A program made the translations under genes and the position numbers. Under the pieces are notes generated by a model. The model saw nothing but the letters and a program-made list of their open reading frames with translations. It did no database searches and was not told where the DNA came from. A stretch of DNA of 64,000 nt from Paenibacillus sp. Soil522. GTDB lineage: Bacteria > Bacillota > Bacilli > Paenibacillales > Paenibacillaceae. Position 1 is the stretch's first letter; each line of letters starts with the position of its first letter. The DNA is taken from positions 1 through 64,000 of the forward strand of contig NZ_LMRV01000046.1 of NCBI RefSeq assembly GCF_001428245.1, given 5' to 3'. This document shows positions 30,320 through 42,473 of this stretch, piece after piece.

Positions 30320-32395
30320 TTACTCGCCTTTGTTCTTAGCAATGATCTCTTCAGAGATCGATTTTGGAACTTCTTCATAGTGAGAAAGCTCCATGGAGAA
30401 TACGCCGCGTCCTTGTGTACCGGAACGTAGTGTTGTGGAGTAACCGAACATCTCGGAGAGAGGTACCTTGGAGCGGATAATTTGTGCACCGGCACGAGTA
30501 TCCATACCTTCGATACGACCACGACGGGAGTTAAGCATACCCATAACATCGCCCATGTACTCTTCAGGAACAGTAACTTCTACCTTCATGATTGGCTCAA
30601 GAAGAACTGGCTTACATTTTTCTTTGGCAGCTTTAAGCGCCATCGAACCTGCAATTTTAAACGCCATCTCCGAGGAGTCAACATCATGGTACGATCCGTC
30701 AACAACAACAGCTTTGACATCAACGAGCGGGAAGCCGGCTACTACACCGTTCTTCATTGACTCTTCGATACCAGCCTGGATAGGAGCGATAAATTCACGA
30801 GGAATTGATCCACCAACTGTTTTGTTTTCGAATATAAAGCCTGAACCTGCTTCAAGTGGTGAGAATTCAACCCAACAATGGCCGAATTGACCTTTACCAC
30901 CGGACTGACGAACGAACTTACCTTCAACCTTCGCAGCTTCACGGAACGTTTCGCGGTAAGCAACTTGCGGTTTACCAACGTTTGTCTCAACTTTGAATTC
31001 GCGGAACATACGGTCAACGAGAATTTCAAGGTGAAGCTCACCCATACCAGAAATAATCGTTTGGTTTGTTTCTTCGTCCGTATGTGCACGGAAAGTAGGA
31101 TCTTCTTCTGCCAGCTTGGAAATAGCGATACCTAGTTTGTCTTGGTCAGCTTTCGTTTTTGGTTCGATAGCAACCGAGATAACCGGCTCAGGGAAGTTCA
31201 TTGATTCAAGAATGATAATGTTCTTCTCGTCGCAAAGAGTATCCCCTGTCGTAGTATCTTTAAGTCCAACTGCTGCAGCGATATCACCTGCATAAACTTC
31301 GGAAATCTCTTGACGAGCGTTCGCATGCATTTGTAGAATACGTCCGATCCGTTCGCGTTTGCCCTTAGTTGAGTTAAGAACGTAAGAACCGGATTTCAGA
31401 ATTCCTGAATATACACGGAAGAAAGTCAATCTACCCACATAAGGATCCGTCATGATTTTGAAAGCCAATGCTGCGAATGACTCCGAATCGGATGATGGAC
31501 GTTCACCTTCTTCTCCGTCTTCAAGCGTACCTTTGATTGCAGGTACGTCAAGCGGAGATGGAAGATAATCGACAACCGCATCCAACATCAATTGAACACC
31601 TTTATTGCGGTATGAAGATCCAACGATTACAGGGAAGATTTTAACTTCGCAAACACCTTTACGCAGGGCTGCTTTGATTTCTGGAATTGAAATTTCTTCG
31701 CCTTCCAGATATTTCATTGTCAACTCTTCGTCAAGCTCTGCTACCTTTTCAATCAATTCCGTACGAAGCTCTTCCACTTGGTCAGCATACTCCGAAGGAA
31801 TTTCAACTTGAATAGGATCTTTTCCTGTGTCGTCTTTATACTTATACGCTACACGTTCAACGATATCGATAACGCCGACAAAGTCAGACTCAGCGCCAAT
31901 CGGTATTTGAATGGCAACAGCGTTTGCTTGCAGACGCTCACGCATATCTTTAATAACGTTTAGGAAGTCAGCACCAATGATGTCCATCTTGTTGACGTAA
32001 GCGATCCGCGGAACGTTATAACGGTCAGCTTGGCGCCATACAGTCTCAGACTGTGGCTCGACTCCTTCTTTCGCACTGAAAACTCCAACGGCCCCGTCCA
32101 AAACGCGCAGGGAACGCTCAACTTCTACTGTGAAGTCAACGTGTCCCGGGGTGTCGATGATATTAATGCGGTGTCCATTCCATTGAGCGGTTGTCGCGGC
32201 AGACGTAATCGTAATGCCGCGCTCTTGTTCTTGTTCCATCCAGTCCATCGTAGCTGCACCTTCATGCACTTCTCCGATTTTGTGGGTACGGCCCGTGAAG
32301 AACAAGATCCGTTCAGTTGTTGTGGTTTTACCAGCATCAATATGCGCCATAATCCCGATATTACGCGTATTGTTCAAGGAGAACTCTCTTGACAT
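30320..32395 (-). CDS. fusA: Elongation factor G
   Basis: A 691-residue translocase GTPase. G1 AHIDAGKT at 17-24, DTPGHVDF near 81-88, NKMD near 135-138; domains II to V all present. Also acts in ribosome recycling with RRF. Lies between rpsG and tuf. Confidence 0.98.
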   Translation of the reverse strand: MSREFSLNNTRNIGIMAHIDAGKTTTTERILFFTGRTHKIGEVHEGAATMDWMEQEQERGITITSAATTAQWNGHRINIIDTPGHVDFTVEVERSLRVLDGAVGVFSAKEGVEPQSETVWRQADRYNVPRIAYVNKMDIIGADFLNVIKDMRERLQANAVAIQIPIGAESDFVGVIDIVERVAYKYKDDTGKDPIQVEIPSEYADQVEELRTELIEKVAELDEELTMKYLEGEEISIPEIKAALRKGVCEVKIFPVIVGSSYRNKGVQLMLDAVVDYLPSPLDVPAIKGTLEDGEEGERPSSDSESFAALAFKIMTDPYVGRLTFFRVYSGILKSGSYVLNSTKGKRERIGRILQMHANARQEISEVYAGDIAAAVGLKDTTTGDTLCDEKNIIILESMNFPEPVISVAIEPKTKADQDKLGIAISKLAEEDPTFRAHTDEETNQTIISGMGELHLEILVDRMFREFKVETNVGKPQVAYRETFREAAKVEGKFVRQSGGKGQFGHCWVEFSPLEAGSGFIFENKTVGGSIPREFIAPIQAGIEESMKNGVVAGFPLVDVKAVVVDGSYHDVDSSEMAFKIAGSMALKAAKEKCKPVLLEPIMKVEVTVPEEYMGDVMGMLNSRRGRIEGMDTRAGAQIIRSKVPLSEMFGYSTTLRSGTQGRGVFSMELSHYEEVPKSISEEIIAKNKGE

Positions 32396-32424
32396 AAAAT
32401 GGTCCCCTCTCGAATGTTAGAATC

Positions 32425-32895
32425 CTACCAGCGGTAGTGAGCAAATGCTTTGTTTGCTTCAGCCATTTTGTGAGTATCTTCGCGCTTCTTAACAGCTGCG
32501 CCAGTGTTATTGGAAGCATCTGTGATTTCAGCAGCTAAACGCTCTTCCATCGTTTTCTCACCGCGGTTACGTGAGTAGTTCACGAGCCAACGGAGACCAA
32601 GTGCCGTACGGCGCTCTGGTTTAACTTCGATAGGCACTTGATAGTTTGCACCGCCGACACGGCGTGCTTTAACCTCAAGTACTGGCATAATATTTTTCAA
32701 AGCAGCTTCGAACACTTCCATCGGATCTTTACCCGTGCGTTCTTGAATCAGTTTGAAAGCATCATACAATAGCGTTTGTGCAACGCCTCTTTTACCGTCA
32801 AGCATAATGCGGTTGATTAGGCGTGTTACCAGCTTGCTGTTATACAGCGGATCTGGAAGCACATCGCGTTTCGTTACAGGACCTTTGCGTGGCAT
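32425..32895 (-). CDS. rpsG: 30S ribosomal protein S7
   Basis: A 156-residue S7 that starts assembly of the 30S head and lies near the mRNA exit. The start [10 protein letters not shown] at 32895 is preceded by AAGGGGGAC; an upstream in-frame start would add 14 residues. Confidence 0.97.
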   Translation of the reverse strand: MPRKGPVTKRDVLPDPLYNSKLVTRLINRIMLDGKRGVAQTLLYDAFKLIQERTGKDPMEVFEAALKNIMPVLEVKARRVGGANYQVPIEVKPERRTALGLRWLVNYSRNRGEKTMEERLAAEITDASNNTGAAVKKREDTHKMAEANKAFAHYRW

Positions 32896-32961
32896 GAGAA
32901 AGTCCCCCTTTCTTCTAATAGTCGCTATTTCTAGCATTTAAATGACCCGTTAGGGTTATAC

Positions 32962-33384
32962 TTATGATTTTTTAACTTTCGGACGTTTCGTTCCGTATTT
33001 CGAACGAGATTGGTTACGGTTATTAACGCCTGCAGTATCAAGTGCGCCGCGAACGATATGATAACGAACCCCTGGAAGATCTTTTACCCGTCCGCCACGA
33101 ATCAATACAACGCTGTGCTCTTGCAGGTTATGTCCGATACCCGGAATGTACGCTGTAACCTCTACGCGGTTAGTTAGACGTACACGCGCATACTTACGAA
33201 GCGCGGAGTTCGGTTTCTTAGGAGTCATTGTACCTACACGAGTGCACACACCGCGTTTTTGAGGAGCGCTGATGTTTGTAGCTTCACGTTTCAATGCGTT
33301 GAAACCTTTTTGCAATGCCGGCGATTTCGATTTAACGACTTTCGCTTGGCGTCCTTTACGGACTAGCTGGTTAATTGTTGGCAT
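32962..33384 (-). CDS. rpsL: 30S ribosomal protein S12
   Basis: A 140-residue S12 at the decoding centre. The loops where streptomycin resistance arises ([11 protein letters not shown] and [11 protein letters not shown]) are wild type, so no resistance is implied. Follows the L7Ae-like gene. Confidence 0.97.
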   Translation of the reverse strand: MPTINQLVRKGRQAKVVKSKSPALQKGFNALKREATNISAPQKRGVCTRVGTMTPKKPNSALRKYARVRLTNRVEVTAYIPGIGHNLQEHSVVLIRGGRVKDLPGVRYHIVRGALDTAGVNNRNQSRSKYGTKRPKVKKS

Positions 33385-33538
33385 GTTGCCACCCCCTTCC
33401 CTATAATCATGTCTTTAATATGGTAGACATTTCACCTAAATTTAAGCCCACAGATCCAGGCGGTTCATTAAAGAACAAACAAAAGTTCTCGCCAGTCAAT
33501 CATCGCAAAATAATCAACTAACAAAAACGGATATTGCG

Positions 33539-33769
33539 TTATTCTTCTTCGGTTACGAGCGCTGCCATTGCGGCCCCGACATCGATGCCACAGGTTACCC
33601 CGAGGTCTTCCATCGTATCGGTCCATTTAACCGGAACTCCCGCCCGCTCACATAGATGAACAATCTTCTCTTTCATCTGCGGATCTGCATCTCTTGCAAC
33701 ATAGACTTGAATGGCTCTTTGCTGCTCGAGCATCTTGGCCGTCTGCTTGGCGCCGACTTTGAATTGCAT
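33539..33769 (-). CDS. rplGB: L7Ae/L30e-family K-turn RNA-binding protein
   Basis: A 76-residue protein of the L7Ae family, corresponding to B. subtilis YbxF between rpoC and rpsL. Family blocks GAKQTAKML, ARDADPQM and GIDVGAAMAAL are present. YbxF binds K-turn RNA in vitro; its place on the ribosome is weak or transient. The start at 33769 (MQFKVGAK) is preferred because GAAGGTGAT precedes it; an upstream in-frame start would add 8 residues. A promoter lies directly upstream. Confidence 0.85.
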   Translation of the reverse strand: MQFKVGAKQTAKMLEQQRAIQVYVARDADPQMKEKIVHLCERAGVPVKWTDTMEDLGVTCGIDVGAAMAALVTEEE

Positions 33770-33824
33770 GAAAATCACCTTCAATTCTTCCATTCAGCGA
33801 TCACACAATTAGGCACACTTCGAT

Positions 33825-33854
33825 ATAGTACCACCTACACTGTGATTGTGTCAA
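33825..33854 (-). promoter_or_regulatory. SigA promoter before the L7Ae-like gene and str operon
   Basis: Minus strand: TTGACA (33849-33854), 18-bp spacer, TACTAT (33825-33830) with TGG just before the -10. It follows the rpoC terminator, so the str genes have an independent start. Confidence 0.75.
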
Positions 33855-33915
33855 GAAACTTTAAGGATATTCATTTGCAACATTTAGTAAATAAAACTCA
33901 TACTATAAACATGCA

Positions 33916-33968
33916 AAAGAGCGGCCATCTTCCGCTTCCAAAGAAAGCGGAAGATGTAACGCTCTTTC
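33916..33968 (-). terminator. Terminator of rpoBC
   Basis: Long stem AAAGAGCG..CATCTTCCGCTT / AAGCGGAAGATG..CGCTCTTT with a 7-nt loop. On the minus strand it ends in CTCTTTTGC. Confidence 0.8.
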
Positions 33969-34014
33969 GTTTATGTTATTGTCCGGCTATAGCAACGGCA
34001 TCTGTCTCCGACGA

Positions 34015-37000
34015 TTAGTCGACGGTAACAGCTTCCGTTTCCAATTCGCCTTCTACTGCAGTAATGGTTTCATCTTCAAGGCCAGCAAAGCGAATGTTAC
34101 GGTAACGAGCCATTCCAGTACCAGCTGGAATCAACTTACCGATAATAACATTTTCCTTGAGTCCAAGCAACTGGTCAACTTTGCCTTTAATAGCCGCATC
34201 CGTCAATACGCGAGTTGTTTCTTGGAAGGAAGCTGCTGACAAGAACGAATCCGTCTCAAGCGATGCCTTTGTAATACCGAGCAAAACAGGTTTTGCGACA
34301 GCAGGTTCAAGGTCTGCAAAAATCGCAGCGCGGTTTTGTGATTCATATTCATGAATGTCAACAAATGCGCCTGGAAGCAGAGTTGTACCGCCTGCATCTA
34401 CGATACGGATTTTACGGAGCATTTGCTTAATCATGACTTCAACGTGCTTGTCATTGATTTCTACCCCTTGGTTCCGGTAAACGCGCTGTACTTCTTGCAA
34501 AATGTAGTTTTGAACGCCACGAATACCTTTGATGCGCAGCATATCTTTAGGGTCAATCGAACCGTCAGTCAGCTCATCGCCGGCTTCGATTTGCTGCCCT
34601 TGCGTTACGCGAATACGCGAACCGTAGGTTACGGCATACACTTTAGATTCCGCTTCGCCTTGAACCTCGATTTCACGACGGTCCTTAGCTTCACGGATTT
34701 CTTTAATAACACCGTCAAGCTCGGAAATAATCGCTTGACCCTTCGGATTACGCGCCTCAAACAACTCTTGAATACGCGGCAAACCTTGTGTGATATCATC
34801 GCCGGCTACGCCGCCCGTATGGAACGTACGCATTGTCAGCTGTGTTCCCGGCTCCCCGATCGATTGAGCTGCGATAATACCTACCGCTTCCCCAATCTCA
34901 ACGTGCTTACCGGTTGCCAGGTTGCGTCCATAACAAATCTTACATACGCCATGACGCGCACGGCAGCTCAGTACGGAACGGATTTGCAGCTTTTCTACAC
35001 CGGCATCGATAATCGCATCCGCTTTGTTTGAGTCGATCAACTCGCTGCGGTTAACGATAATTTCGCCTGTTTTTGGATTACGAACTGTTTCAAACGCATA
35101 GCGGCCTTCAATACGGTCATAGAGATCTTCGATAACCTCTTTACCGTCTTGAATTTTGCTAACGGAGAAGCCTTTATCCGTACCGCAATCCTCTTCACGT
35201 ACGATTACGTCTTGCGCAACATCGACAAGTCGACGAGTCAAGTAACCGGAATCGGCTGTCCGAAGCGCTGTATCGGCCAAACCTTTCCGCGCTCCGTGAG
35301 TCGAGATAAAGTACTCGAGGACGGTAAGACCTTCGCGGAAGTTCGATTTAATTGGCAACTCGATAATACGACCCGATGGATTGGCCATCAGACCACGCAT
35401 ACCGCCGAGCTGCGTAATTTGCGATTTGTTACCCCGTGCTTTGGAGTCCACCATAAGCATGATGTTGTTGTAACGATCCATTGACTTCATAAGAACTTCA
35501 GTGATCTCGTCTTTACATTTACTCCAAATGCTGATAATCCGGTCATAGCGCTCTTCGTTCGTAATCAAACCGCGACGGTATTGATTCATAACGGTAGCAA
35601 CCTTCTCATCTGAGCGTTTCATGATTTCGTCTTTCTCTACCGGAATGATAACGTCGGATACGCCGATCGTAATACCAGCCTTAGTCGAGTAAGTGAAACC
35701 AAGCTGCTTAATGCGGTCAAGAAGCATGGCAGTAAGCGTTGTGTGGTATTGACGGAAGCATTCCGCAATAACTAATGCGAGATAGTCCTTACCTACCGCA
35801 CCCGGCGTACTGATCGCGTCCATAAATTTAGCAAGATCGGCGCCTTTTTCATATACAAAATATTTATCAGGTGTACCGTGCAGCAGATTCGTTTTCGTCG
35901 CTTCGTTGATATAAGGGAAATCCTCAGGGAAAATTTCGTTGAAGATTACTTTACCAACCGTCGTAACGAGCAACGAGTTTTGCTGCTGCTCCGTGAAATT
36001 AACTTTCTTAAGAACGCGCACCGGAATGAAAATTCTGGCATGCAAGGAAACAATACCACGCTGATAAGCAGAGATAGCTTCGTTAATGGTTCCAAATACG
36101 GAACCGCTGCCTTTAGCCTCTTTGTTATCCATCGTTAAGTAGAAGCTTCCCAAAACCATATCCTGAGACGGAGTAACGACCGGCTTGCCGTCTTTCGGGT
36201 TAAGGATGTTGCCTGATGCAAGCATGAGCAAACGGGCTTCTGCTTGTGCTTCGGCAGACAACGGAACGTGAACGGCCATTTGGTCACCATCGAAGTCAGC
36301 GTTGTACGCTGTACATACGAGCGGGTGAAGCTTAATCGCGCGACCTTCAACCAAGATAGGCTCAAATGCTTGAATACCTAATCTGTGTAGCGTCGGGGCA
36401 CGGTTGAGCAATACCGGGTGCTCCTTGATAACTTCCTCAAGAACATCCCATACCTCAGGGCTTACGCGTTCTACCTTGCGCTTCGCACTCTTAATGTTAT
36501 GTGCCAAGCCTTTATTAACAAGCTCTTTCATAACGAAAGGCTTGAACAATTCAAGTGCCATTTCCTTCGGAAGACCGCACTGGAACATTTTCAAGTTTGG
36601 ACCTACGACGATAACCGAACGGCCTGAATAGTCAACCCGTTTACCGAGCAAGTTTTGACGGAAACGTCCTTGCTTGCCTTTCAGCATGTGGCTGAGAGAT
36701 TTTAGAGGACGGTTACCTGGACCTGTTACGGGGCGACCGCGACGACCGTTATCGATCAATGCGTCAACCGCTTCCTGCAGCATCCGTTTTTCATTTTGCA
36801 CGATAATATCAGGCGCACCAAGATCAAGCAGACGCTTCAGACGGTTGTTACGGTTAATAACACGACGATATAAATCGTTAAGGTCAGACGTAGCAAAACG
36901 TCCGCCGTCGAGCTGTACCATCGGACGAAGCTCGGGAGGTATTACCGGAAGCACGTCAAGAATCATCCATTCCGGCTCGTTGCCGGAATTACGGAATGCT

Positions 37001-37641
37001 TCGACGACTTCTAGGCGCTTGATGGCACGGTTACGTCGTTGCCCTTGAGCAGTACGCAGCTCTTCCTTCAATTGCTCCAGCTCTTTGTCAACGTCGATAT
37101 CCTGCAAAAGCTTTTTAACAGCTTCAGCGCCCATACCGGCATGGAATCCATACCCGTATTTCTCACGGTAGCTGCGGTATTCTTTCTCCGAAAGGAGCTG
37201 TTTTTTCTCTAGCGGCGTATCACCTGGATCCGTCACGACATAGGATGCAAAATAAATGATCTCCTCAAGCGAACGAGGCGACATATCAAGCGCAAGACCC
37301 ATGCGGCTTGGAATCCCTTTGAAGTACCAAATATGAGAAACTGGGGCAGCTAGTTCAATATGGCCCATACGTTCGCGGCGAACTTTAGCGCGCGTTACTT
37401 CAACGCCGCAGCGATCGCATACAACGCCTTTGTAGCGAACACGTTTGTATTTGCCGCAATGACATTCCCAGTCTTTCGTAGGTCCAAAAATTTTCTCGCA
37501 GAAGAGACCTTCCTTCTCCGGTTTTAAGGTCCTATAGTTGATCGTCTCCGGTTTCTTAACTTCTCCGCGGGACCACGAGCGAATTTTATCCGGCGAAGCC
37601 AGACCGATTTTCATATACTCGAAGTTGTTCACGTCCAACAA
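34015..37641 (-). CDS. rpoC: RNA polymerase beta' subunit
   Basis: A beta' subunit of about 1,208 residues. It shows the N-terminal zinc ribbon (CHC...CDRC, about 60-78), the catalytic NADFDGDQM (about 450), bridge/trigger helix region ending [16 protein letters not shown], and a second zinc site ([13 protein letters not shown]). The start is chosen at TTG 37641, giving [10 protein letters not shown] as in Bacillus, with GGAGGAGGG 7 nt before. An upstream in-frame ATG would add 10 residues and overlap that site. Confidence 0.97.
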   Translation of the reverse strand: MLDVNNFEYMKIGLASPDKIRSWSRGEVKKPETINYRTLKPEKEGLFCEKIFGPTKDWECHCGKYKRVRYKGVVCDRCGVEVTRAKVRRERMGHIELAAPVSHIWYFKGIPSRMGLALDMSPRSLEEIIYFASYVVTDPGDTPLEKKQLLSEKEYRSYREKYGYGFHAGMGAEAVKKLLQDIDVDKELEQLKEELRTAQGQRRNRAIKRLEVVEAFRNSGNEPEWMILDVLPVIPPELRPMVQLDGGRFATSDLNDLYRRVINRNNRLKRLLDLGAPDIIVQNEKRMLQEAVDALIDNGRRGRPVTGPGNRPLKSLSHMLKGKQGRFRQNLLGKRVDYSGRSVIVVGPNLKMFQCGLPKEMALELFKPFVMKELVNKGLAHNIKSAKRKVERVSPEVWDVLEEVIKEHPVLLNRAPTLHRLGIQAFEPILVEGRAIKLHPLVCTAYNADFDGDQMAVHVPLSAEAQAEARLLMLASGNILNPKDGKPVVTPSQDMVLGSFYLTMDNKEAKGSGSVFGTINEAISAYQRGIVSLHARIFIPVRVLKKVNFTEQQQNSLLVTTVGKVIFNEIFPEDFPYINEATKTNLLHGTPDKYFVYEKGADLAKFMDAISTPGAVGKDYLALVIAECFRQYHTTLTAMLLDRIKQLGFTYSTKAGITIGVSDVIIPVEKDEIMKRSDEKVATVMNQYRRGLITNEERYDRIISIWSKCKDEITEVLMKSMDRYNNIMLMVDSKARGNKSQITQLGGMRGLMANPSGRIIELPIKSNFREGLTVLEYFISTHGARKGLADTALRTADSGYLTRRLVDVAQDVIVREEDCGTDKGFSVSKIQDGKEVIEDLYDRIEGRYAFETVRNPKTGEIIVNRSELIDSNKADAIIDAGVEKLQIRSVLSCRARHGVCKICYGRNLATGKHVEIGEAVGIIAAQSIGEPGTQLTMRTFHTGGVAGDDITQGLPRIQELFEARNPKGQAIISELDGVIKEIREAKDRREIEVQGEAESKVYAVTYGSRIRVTQGQQIEAGDELTDGSIDPKDMLRIKGIRGVQNYILQEVQRVYRNQGVEINDKHVEVMIKQMLRKIRIVDAGGTTLLPGAFVDIHEYESQNRAAIFADLEPAVAKPVLLGITKASLETDSFLSAASFQETTRVLTDAAIKGKVDQLLGLKENVIIGKLIPAGTGMARYRNIRFAGLEDETITAVEGELETEAVTVD

Positions 37642-37689
37642 GGAGCAACCCTCCTCCGTCATGTATGACAATGTCTATCTAATCAGCTA

Positions 37690-37725
37690 GATTCCGTCAT
37701 AGGCGCGTGACCATGTGACGGAATC
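37690..37725 (-). repeat. Inverted repeat between rpoB and rpoC
   Basis: Perfect 10-bp arms GATTCCGTCA (37690-37699) and TGACGGAATC (37716-37725), 16-nt loop, no U-run. A likely intercistronic mRNA hairpin. Confidence 0.65.
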
Positions 37726-37736
37726 CAGCAACTAGT

Positions 37737-40700
37737 TTATTCAGCAGCGCCTATTTCGGCACCTTCAATATTGAGATTGAGCTTATCGCCCGTTGCCTCG
37801 TCCTCATCGTCCATTTCCTTCATTTCGATCTCTTCTTCGTTCTCAGACAGGATCTTAACATCCATACCTAAGCTTTGAAGCTCTTTGATCAAAACTTTAA
37901 ACGATTCCGGAACACCTGGTTCTGGTACGTTTTCGCCTTTGACGATCGATTCGTACGTTTTCACGCGACCAACCACGTCATCGGATTTAACCGTCAATAT
38001 TTCTTGAAGCGTGTAAGCGGCGCCGTATGCCTCAAGCGCCCATACTTCCATCTCCCCGAAACGTTGACCGCCGAATTGCGCTTTACCGCCGAGCGGCTGT
38101 TGTGTAACAAGTGAGTAAGGACCAGTGGAACGGGCATGGATTTTATCATCGACCATGTGCGCCAGCTTGATCATGTACATGACCCCAACCGTAACTTCAC
38201 GCTCGAAATTTTCGCCTGTCCGTCCGTCATACAGAACGGTTTTACCATTACGCTGCATGCCGGCCTCTTCCATCGTATCGAAAACGTCATTCTCGCGCGC
38301 GCCGTCAAATACCGGCGTTGCGGCGTGAATGCCGAGATGCTTACAAGCCATGCCTAAGTGAACCTCAAGCGCTTGACCGATGTTCATCCGCGACGGTACG
38401 CCGAGCGGGTTAAGAACAACTTCAACAGGTGTGCCATCCGGCAGGAATGGCATATCTTCTTCAGGCATGATACGGGCGATAACCCCTTTGTTACCATGAC
38501 GTCCGGCCATTTTGTCACCTTCGGAAATTTTCCGTTTTTGAGCAATATAGGCACGTACCAACTGGTTAACGCCAGGCGGCAATTCGTCGCCGTTCTCACG
38601 CGTGAATACTTTCACGTCTACAACGATACCATCTGTACCATGCGGTACGCGCAGCGAAGTATCACGAACTTCACGAGCCTTCTCACCGAAGATAGCGTGA
38701 AGCAATCTTTCCTCCGCAGTCAGTTCCGTTACGCCCTTCGGCGTTACTTTACCAACGAGGATGTCACCTGCGCCAATTTCCGCACCGACACGGATGATAC
38801 CGCGCTCATCCAGGTTACGAAGAGCTTCTTCGCCGACATTCGGGATGTCGCGCGTAATTTCTTCCGGTCCAAGCTTCGTATCACGAGCTTCAGACTCATA
38901 TTCCTCAATGTGAATGGATGTGTAAACATCCTCTTTCACAAGCTTCTCGCTAAGCAGGATCGCATCCTCATAGTTGTAGCCTTCCCACGTCATGAATGCA
39001 ACGACAACGTTGCGACCAAGAGCCAATTCGCCCATTTCAGTGGAAGGACCGTCTGCAAGAATATCGCCCTTCTTAATCACGTCGCCTTTACGCACAAGCG
39101 GACGCTGATTGATGCACGTTCCTTGGTTAGAACGCATAAACTTGTGTAACTTATGTTTTACGAGGTCGCCGGTAACCGGCTTGCCGTCGATTTGTTCAAC
39201 GCGGCGTAGCCAAATTTCGTTAGCGGATGAACGTTCGATTATACCGTCATACTTAGCAACAATACAAACGCCGGAGTCTTTCGCTGCCTTATGCTCCATA
39301 CCTGTACCAACAAGCGGCGATCTAGGAATGAGAAGCGGCACCGCTTGACGCTGCATGTTCGATCCCATGAGAGCACGGTTGGAGTCATCGTTTTCCAAGA
39401 ATGGAATTAACGCTGTCGCAACGGATACAACCTGCTTAGGTGATACGTCCATGTAATCAACGCGATCGCTTGGCATCGTCAAAATGTTATCGGCTTGTTT
39501 ATTGTAACGAACGATCGTATTTTCTTCTGCAAACTTATCTTCTGCAGTCAACTTCGCATTCGCTTGCGCGATAACGTAGTTATCTTCCTCATCTGCAGTC
39601 AAGTATGCGATTTGCTCCGTAACAATTCCCGTCTTCGGATCCACCCAACGATAAGGCGCTTCAATGAAGCCATATTCGTTAATGCGGGCAAAGGAGGACA
39701 AGGAGTTGATCAAACCGATATTCGGTCCCTCTGGCGTCTCGATCGGACACATCCGCCCATAGTGGGAGTGATGGACGTCACGAACTTCGAAGCCCGCGCG
39801 TTCCCGAGTCAAACCGCCGGGTCCGAGTGCAGATAAACGACGCTTATGCGTCAATTCAGCAAGCGGATTCGTTTGGTCCATAAACTGGGACAGCTGCGAG
39901 GAGCCGAAAAATTCTTTTATTGATGCAATAACCGGACGAATGTTAATTAACGCTTGAGGCGTAATCGCATTCGCATCTTGTATGGACATTCTTTCGCGCA
40001 CAACGCGCTCCATACGAGACAAACCGATACGGAATTGGTTTTGAAGAAGCTCACCTACGGAACGCAGACGACGGTTGCCCAGATGATCGATATCATCCGT
40101 GCTGCCTACACCATGAAGCAAATTAATAAAGTAGTTAATGGAAGAAATGATATCCGCAGGCGTAATATGCTTCACGGATTTATCAATAATGCCATTGGCA
40201 ATTACCTTAATAACCTTGCTCTCGTCATATGGCGAGAATACGCTAATTGTTTGCAGTGGAATACTATCCGCATCCAAAACACCGTTAGCAACGTGATACG
40301 TTTTGAAACCAACATCCTTCTCGAGATTTTCGAGAATTTCATCAAGCAATCGACGGTCAATCATTTGTCCCGATTCAGCGATAATTTCACCGGTCGTAGG
40401 ATCTACTAGATTTTCCGCGAGCCGCTGGTTAAACAAACGGTTCTTGATGTGGAGCTTTTTGTTTATTTTGTAACGGCCTACATTGGCCAAGTCATAGCGT
40501 TTTGGATCAAAGAAACGAGCTACCAGCAAGCTCTTCGCATTATCCAAAGTCGGAGGCTCGCCCGGACGAAGACGCTCATAAATTTCGATCAGCGCTTTCT
40601 CGGTCGAATCCGTATTGTCCTTGTCTAACGTGTTGCGAATGTACTCGTCGTGGCCAAGCAGCTCTAGAATTTCAGCATCAGTACCGAATCCTAGCGAACG

Positions 40701-41285
40701 CAAAAGTACCGTTACCGGTATTTTCCGGGTCCGGTCAATACGAACGTAGATAATATCTTTGGCATCTGTTTCAAGCTCCAGCCAAGCGCCACGGTTAGGA
40801 ATAACCGTTGCTGTGTAATTCTTCTTCCCGTTCTTATCGACCTTCGTGCTGAAGTACACACTCGGGGATCGAACCAATTGGCTGACTATGACACGCTCGG
40901 CCCCGTTAATGATAAACGTGCCTGTCTCTGTCATAAGCGGGAAATCACCCATGAAAACTTCTTGTTCCTTTACTTCGCCGGTCTCCTTATTAAAGAGTCG
41001 TACCTTAACGCGTAAAGGAGCCGCATACGTCACGTCGCGCTCTTTTGATTCATCGACCGAATATTTCGGTTCGCCCAAGCTATAGTCGATAAACTCAAGC
41101 GATAGATTGCCCGTAAAGTCCGAAATCGGAGAAATATCCTGGAACAACTCGATCAAGTCGCTTTCCAAAAACTTCTCATACGATTTTTGTTGGATTTCAA
41201 TCAGGTTCGGGACTTCCAGCACCTCGTTGATCCTGGCGTAGCTTCTGCGCGCGCGCCGACCATACTGAACAAGTTGTCCTGCCAA
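37737..41285 (-). CDS. rpoB: RNA polymerase beta subunit
   Basis: A beta subunit of about 1,182 residues. The rifampicin region [26 protein letters not shown] is wild type at the main resistance positions (Asp, His and Ser retained). The C terminus is acidic. I set the start at TTG 41285 ([11 protein letters not shown]), which aligns with Bacillus RpoB and has GGGGTGAGG 6 nt upstream; an in-frame ATG at 41303 would overlap that site. Confidence 0.97.
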   Translation of the reverse strand: MAGQLVQYGRRARRSYARINEVLEVPNLIEIQQKSYEKFLESDLIELFQDISPISDFTGNLSLEFIDYSLGEPKYSVDESKERDVTYAAPLRVKVRLFNKETGEVKEQEVFMGDFPLMTETGTFIINGAERVIVSQLVRSPSVYFSTKVDKNGKKNYTATVIPNRGAWLELETDAKDIIYVRIDRTRKIPVTVLLRSLGFGTDAEILELLGHDEYIRNTLDKDNTDSTEKALIEIYERLRPGEPPTLDNAKSLLVARFFDPKRYDLANVGRYKINKKLHIKNRLFNQRLAENLVDPTTGEIIAESGQMIDRRLLDEILENLEKDVGFKTYHVANGVLDADSIPLQTISVFSPYDESKVIKVIANGIIDKSVKHITPADIISSINYFINLLHGVGSTDDIDHLGNRRLRSVGELLQNQFRIGLSRMERVVRERMSIQDANAITPQALINIRPVIASIKEFFGSSQLSQFMDQTNPLAELTHKRRLSALGPGGLTRERAGFEVRDVHHSHYGRMCPIETPEGPNIGLINSLSSFARINEYGFIEAPYRWVDPKTGIVTEQIAYLTADEEDNYVIAQANAKLTAEDKFAEENTIVRYNKQADNILTMPSDRVDYMDVSPKQVVSVATALIPFLENDDSNRALMGSNMQRQAVPLLIPRSPLVGTGMEHKAAKDSGVCIVAKYDGIIERSSANEIWLRRVEQIDGKPVTGDLVKHKLHKFMRSNQGTCINQRPLVRKGDVIKKGDILADGPSTEMGELALGRNVVVAFMTWEGYNYEDAILLSEKLVKEDVYTSIHIEEYESEARDTKLGPEEITRDIPNVGEEALRNLDERGIIRVGAEIGAGDILVGKVTPKGVTELTAEERLLHAIFGEKAREVRDTSLRVPHGTDGIVVDVKVFTRENGDELPPGVNQLVRAYIAQKRKISEGDKMAGRHGNKGVIARIMPEEDMPFLPDGTPVEVVLNPLGVPSRMNIGQALEVHLGMACKHLGIHAATPVFDGARENDVFDTMEEAGMQRNGKTVLYDGRTGENFEREVTVGVMYMIKLAHMVDDKIHARSTGPYSLVTQQPLGGKAQFGGQRFGEMEVWALEAYGAAYTLQEILTVKSDDVVGRVKTYESIVKGENVPEPGVPESFKVLIKELQSLGMDVKILSENEEEIEMKEMDDEDEATGDKLNLNIEGAEIGAAE

Positions 41286-41586
41286 CTTAACCTCACCCCT
41301 CATGTCTGTATCACAGCATCGATACTTACTGCGTCACCATAGTCGGACCAGCCGCCTATATTGTCAAATAAAGAAAAGCCCTTATCGAATAGTTCGAAAA
41401 AAGAGCATGTTCCGGCAGTTAAACAATCACAGCACAGCTGTGATAGTCTCATATCAAATAATTTTGCCCAAAACGTAAACATTATACGTCAAATGTGTAA
41501 AACTTATGCATTCCGCACGAAAAATTCACACTTGACATTTTAGTTAACTAAAGAGATGGAGCCCAATTTAATGCTGACATTTTATA

Positions 41587-41615
41587 ATTTTACCATATCC
41601 AAAAAGTCAAGTCAA
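41587..41615 (-). promoter_or_regulatory. SigA promoter of rpoBC
   Basis: Minus strand: TTGACT (41610-41615), 17-bp spacer, TAAAAT (41587-41592). It leaves a leader of about 300 nt (41286-41580), which holds a palindrome ATCACAGC-ACAGCTGTGAT (about 41427-41445) and otherwise nothing I recognise. A second TATAAT further down (about 41482-41487) lacks a convincing -35. Confidence 0.7.
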
Positions 41616-41669
41616 TAAATTTCGTTCTATTTTCTAAGATATTTTAAAAGCAAGTCTGGCGTTTTTTAA

Positions 41670-42269
41670 CTAGCCTTTTACAGCTCTAAAAATACGATAG
41701 CCCTTGTCCTTCGTCACTTCTTCTACACCTTCGAACAACGACTCCAGCTTTGCTTGCGCAGATGGCGCCCCTTGCTTCTTCTGAATGACCACCCACATGC
41801 TGCCGCCTTGCTCAAGTAATTCATAGCCTTCTTCAAATATCCGATGCACGACTGCTTTACCTGCACGTATAGGCGGATTCGTTACGATCGTATCGAACTT
41901 CAAATGCTTAACGGCTTCATATAAATCGCTCTGCAAAACGTTAACATTCGAAATCTTATTAAGCTTTGCATTTTCACGCGAAAGCTCTACCGCTCTTTCA
42001 TTTATATCAATCATCGTCACTAGCCCGTTCTCAGCAAGTTTTGCTGCTGTTAATCCAATAGGACCATAACCACAGCCAACATCGAGCACCTTCGCATCCG
42101 CATCAAGCTTGAGTGCGTCGATCAAAACTTGACTCCCATAATCGACACCCGATTTTGAGAACACTCCTGCATCCGTCATAAATCGGAAAGAAAAGCCCCG
42201 AAGAAACACTTCATGAACTTGACGATTATGCTTTACCTCTGGGCTCTGTGAGTAATAGTGATTCGACAT
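41670..42269 (-). CDS. Class I SAM-dependent methyltransferase (RsmC/YbxB-like)
   Basis: A 199-residue methyltransferase: motif I VLDVGCGYG at 61-69 and catalytic NPPI at 131-134, the signature of N-methylating enzymes of the RsmC (16S rRNA guanine-N2) group. The same gene (ybxB) lies between rplL and rpoB in B. subtilis. The target is not proven for the Firmicutes gene. A perfect palindromic repeat lies 60 nt upstream. Confidence 0.85.
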   Translation of the reverse strand: MSNHYYSQSPEVKHNRQVHEVFLRGFSFRFMTDAGVFSKSGVDYGSQVLIDALKLDADAKVLDVGCGYGPIGLTAAKLAENGLVTMIDINERAVELSRENAKLNKISNVNVLQSDLYEAVKHLKFDTIVTNPPIRAGKAVVHRIFEEGYELLEQGGSMWVVIQKKQGAPSAQAKLESLFEGVEEVTKDKGYRIFRAVKG

Positions 42270-42330
42270 GATTCATCACTCCCCGTATTCCATTGCGCTT
42301 TCGCACAACCGGTTGTCCTGTCTCGCGTTG

Positions 42331-42375
42331 AAAGATAAGAATGTATAAGCAAATAACTTATACATTCTTATCTTT
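42331..42375 (-). repeat. Dispersed palindromic element, copy 2 (before the methyltransferase gene)
   Basis: Perfect 19-bp arms AAAGATAAGAATGTATAAG (42331-42349) and its exact complement (42357-42375), 7-nt loop. The left flank TCTCGCGTTG aligns with TTTCGCGGT beside copies 1 and 4. Best-preserved copy of the family. Confidence 0.8.
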
Positions 42376-42389
42376 TAACATAGAACGAA

Positions 42390-42417
42390 CCCCTTGAAAC
42401 CTGACGGATTCAAGGGG
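42390..42417 (-). terminator. Probable terminator of rplJ-rplL
   Basis: Stem CCCCTTGAA / TTCAAGGGG with a 10-nt loop, followed on the minus strand by TTCGTTCT; the U content is modest. Confidence 0.6.
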
Positions 42418-42473
42418 CTCGCCAGCCGATTCATCGTTCAACCGCATGATCAGCTTATTTTGTTGAAGCAATA

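Noticed and set aside
38358-39149. A 263-codon plus-strand frame opposite rpoB
   Set aside because: Fully antisense to conserved rpoB sequence; shadow frame.
39100-39990. Rifampicin resistance changes in rpoB, and streptomycin resistance changes in rpsL
   Set aside because: Key residues in both resistance regions are the usual susceptible forms.
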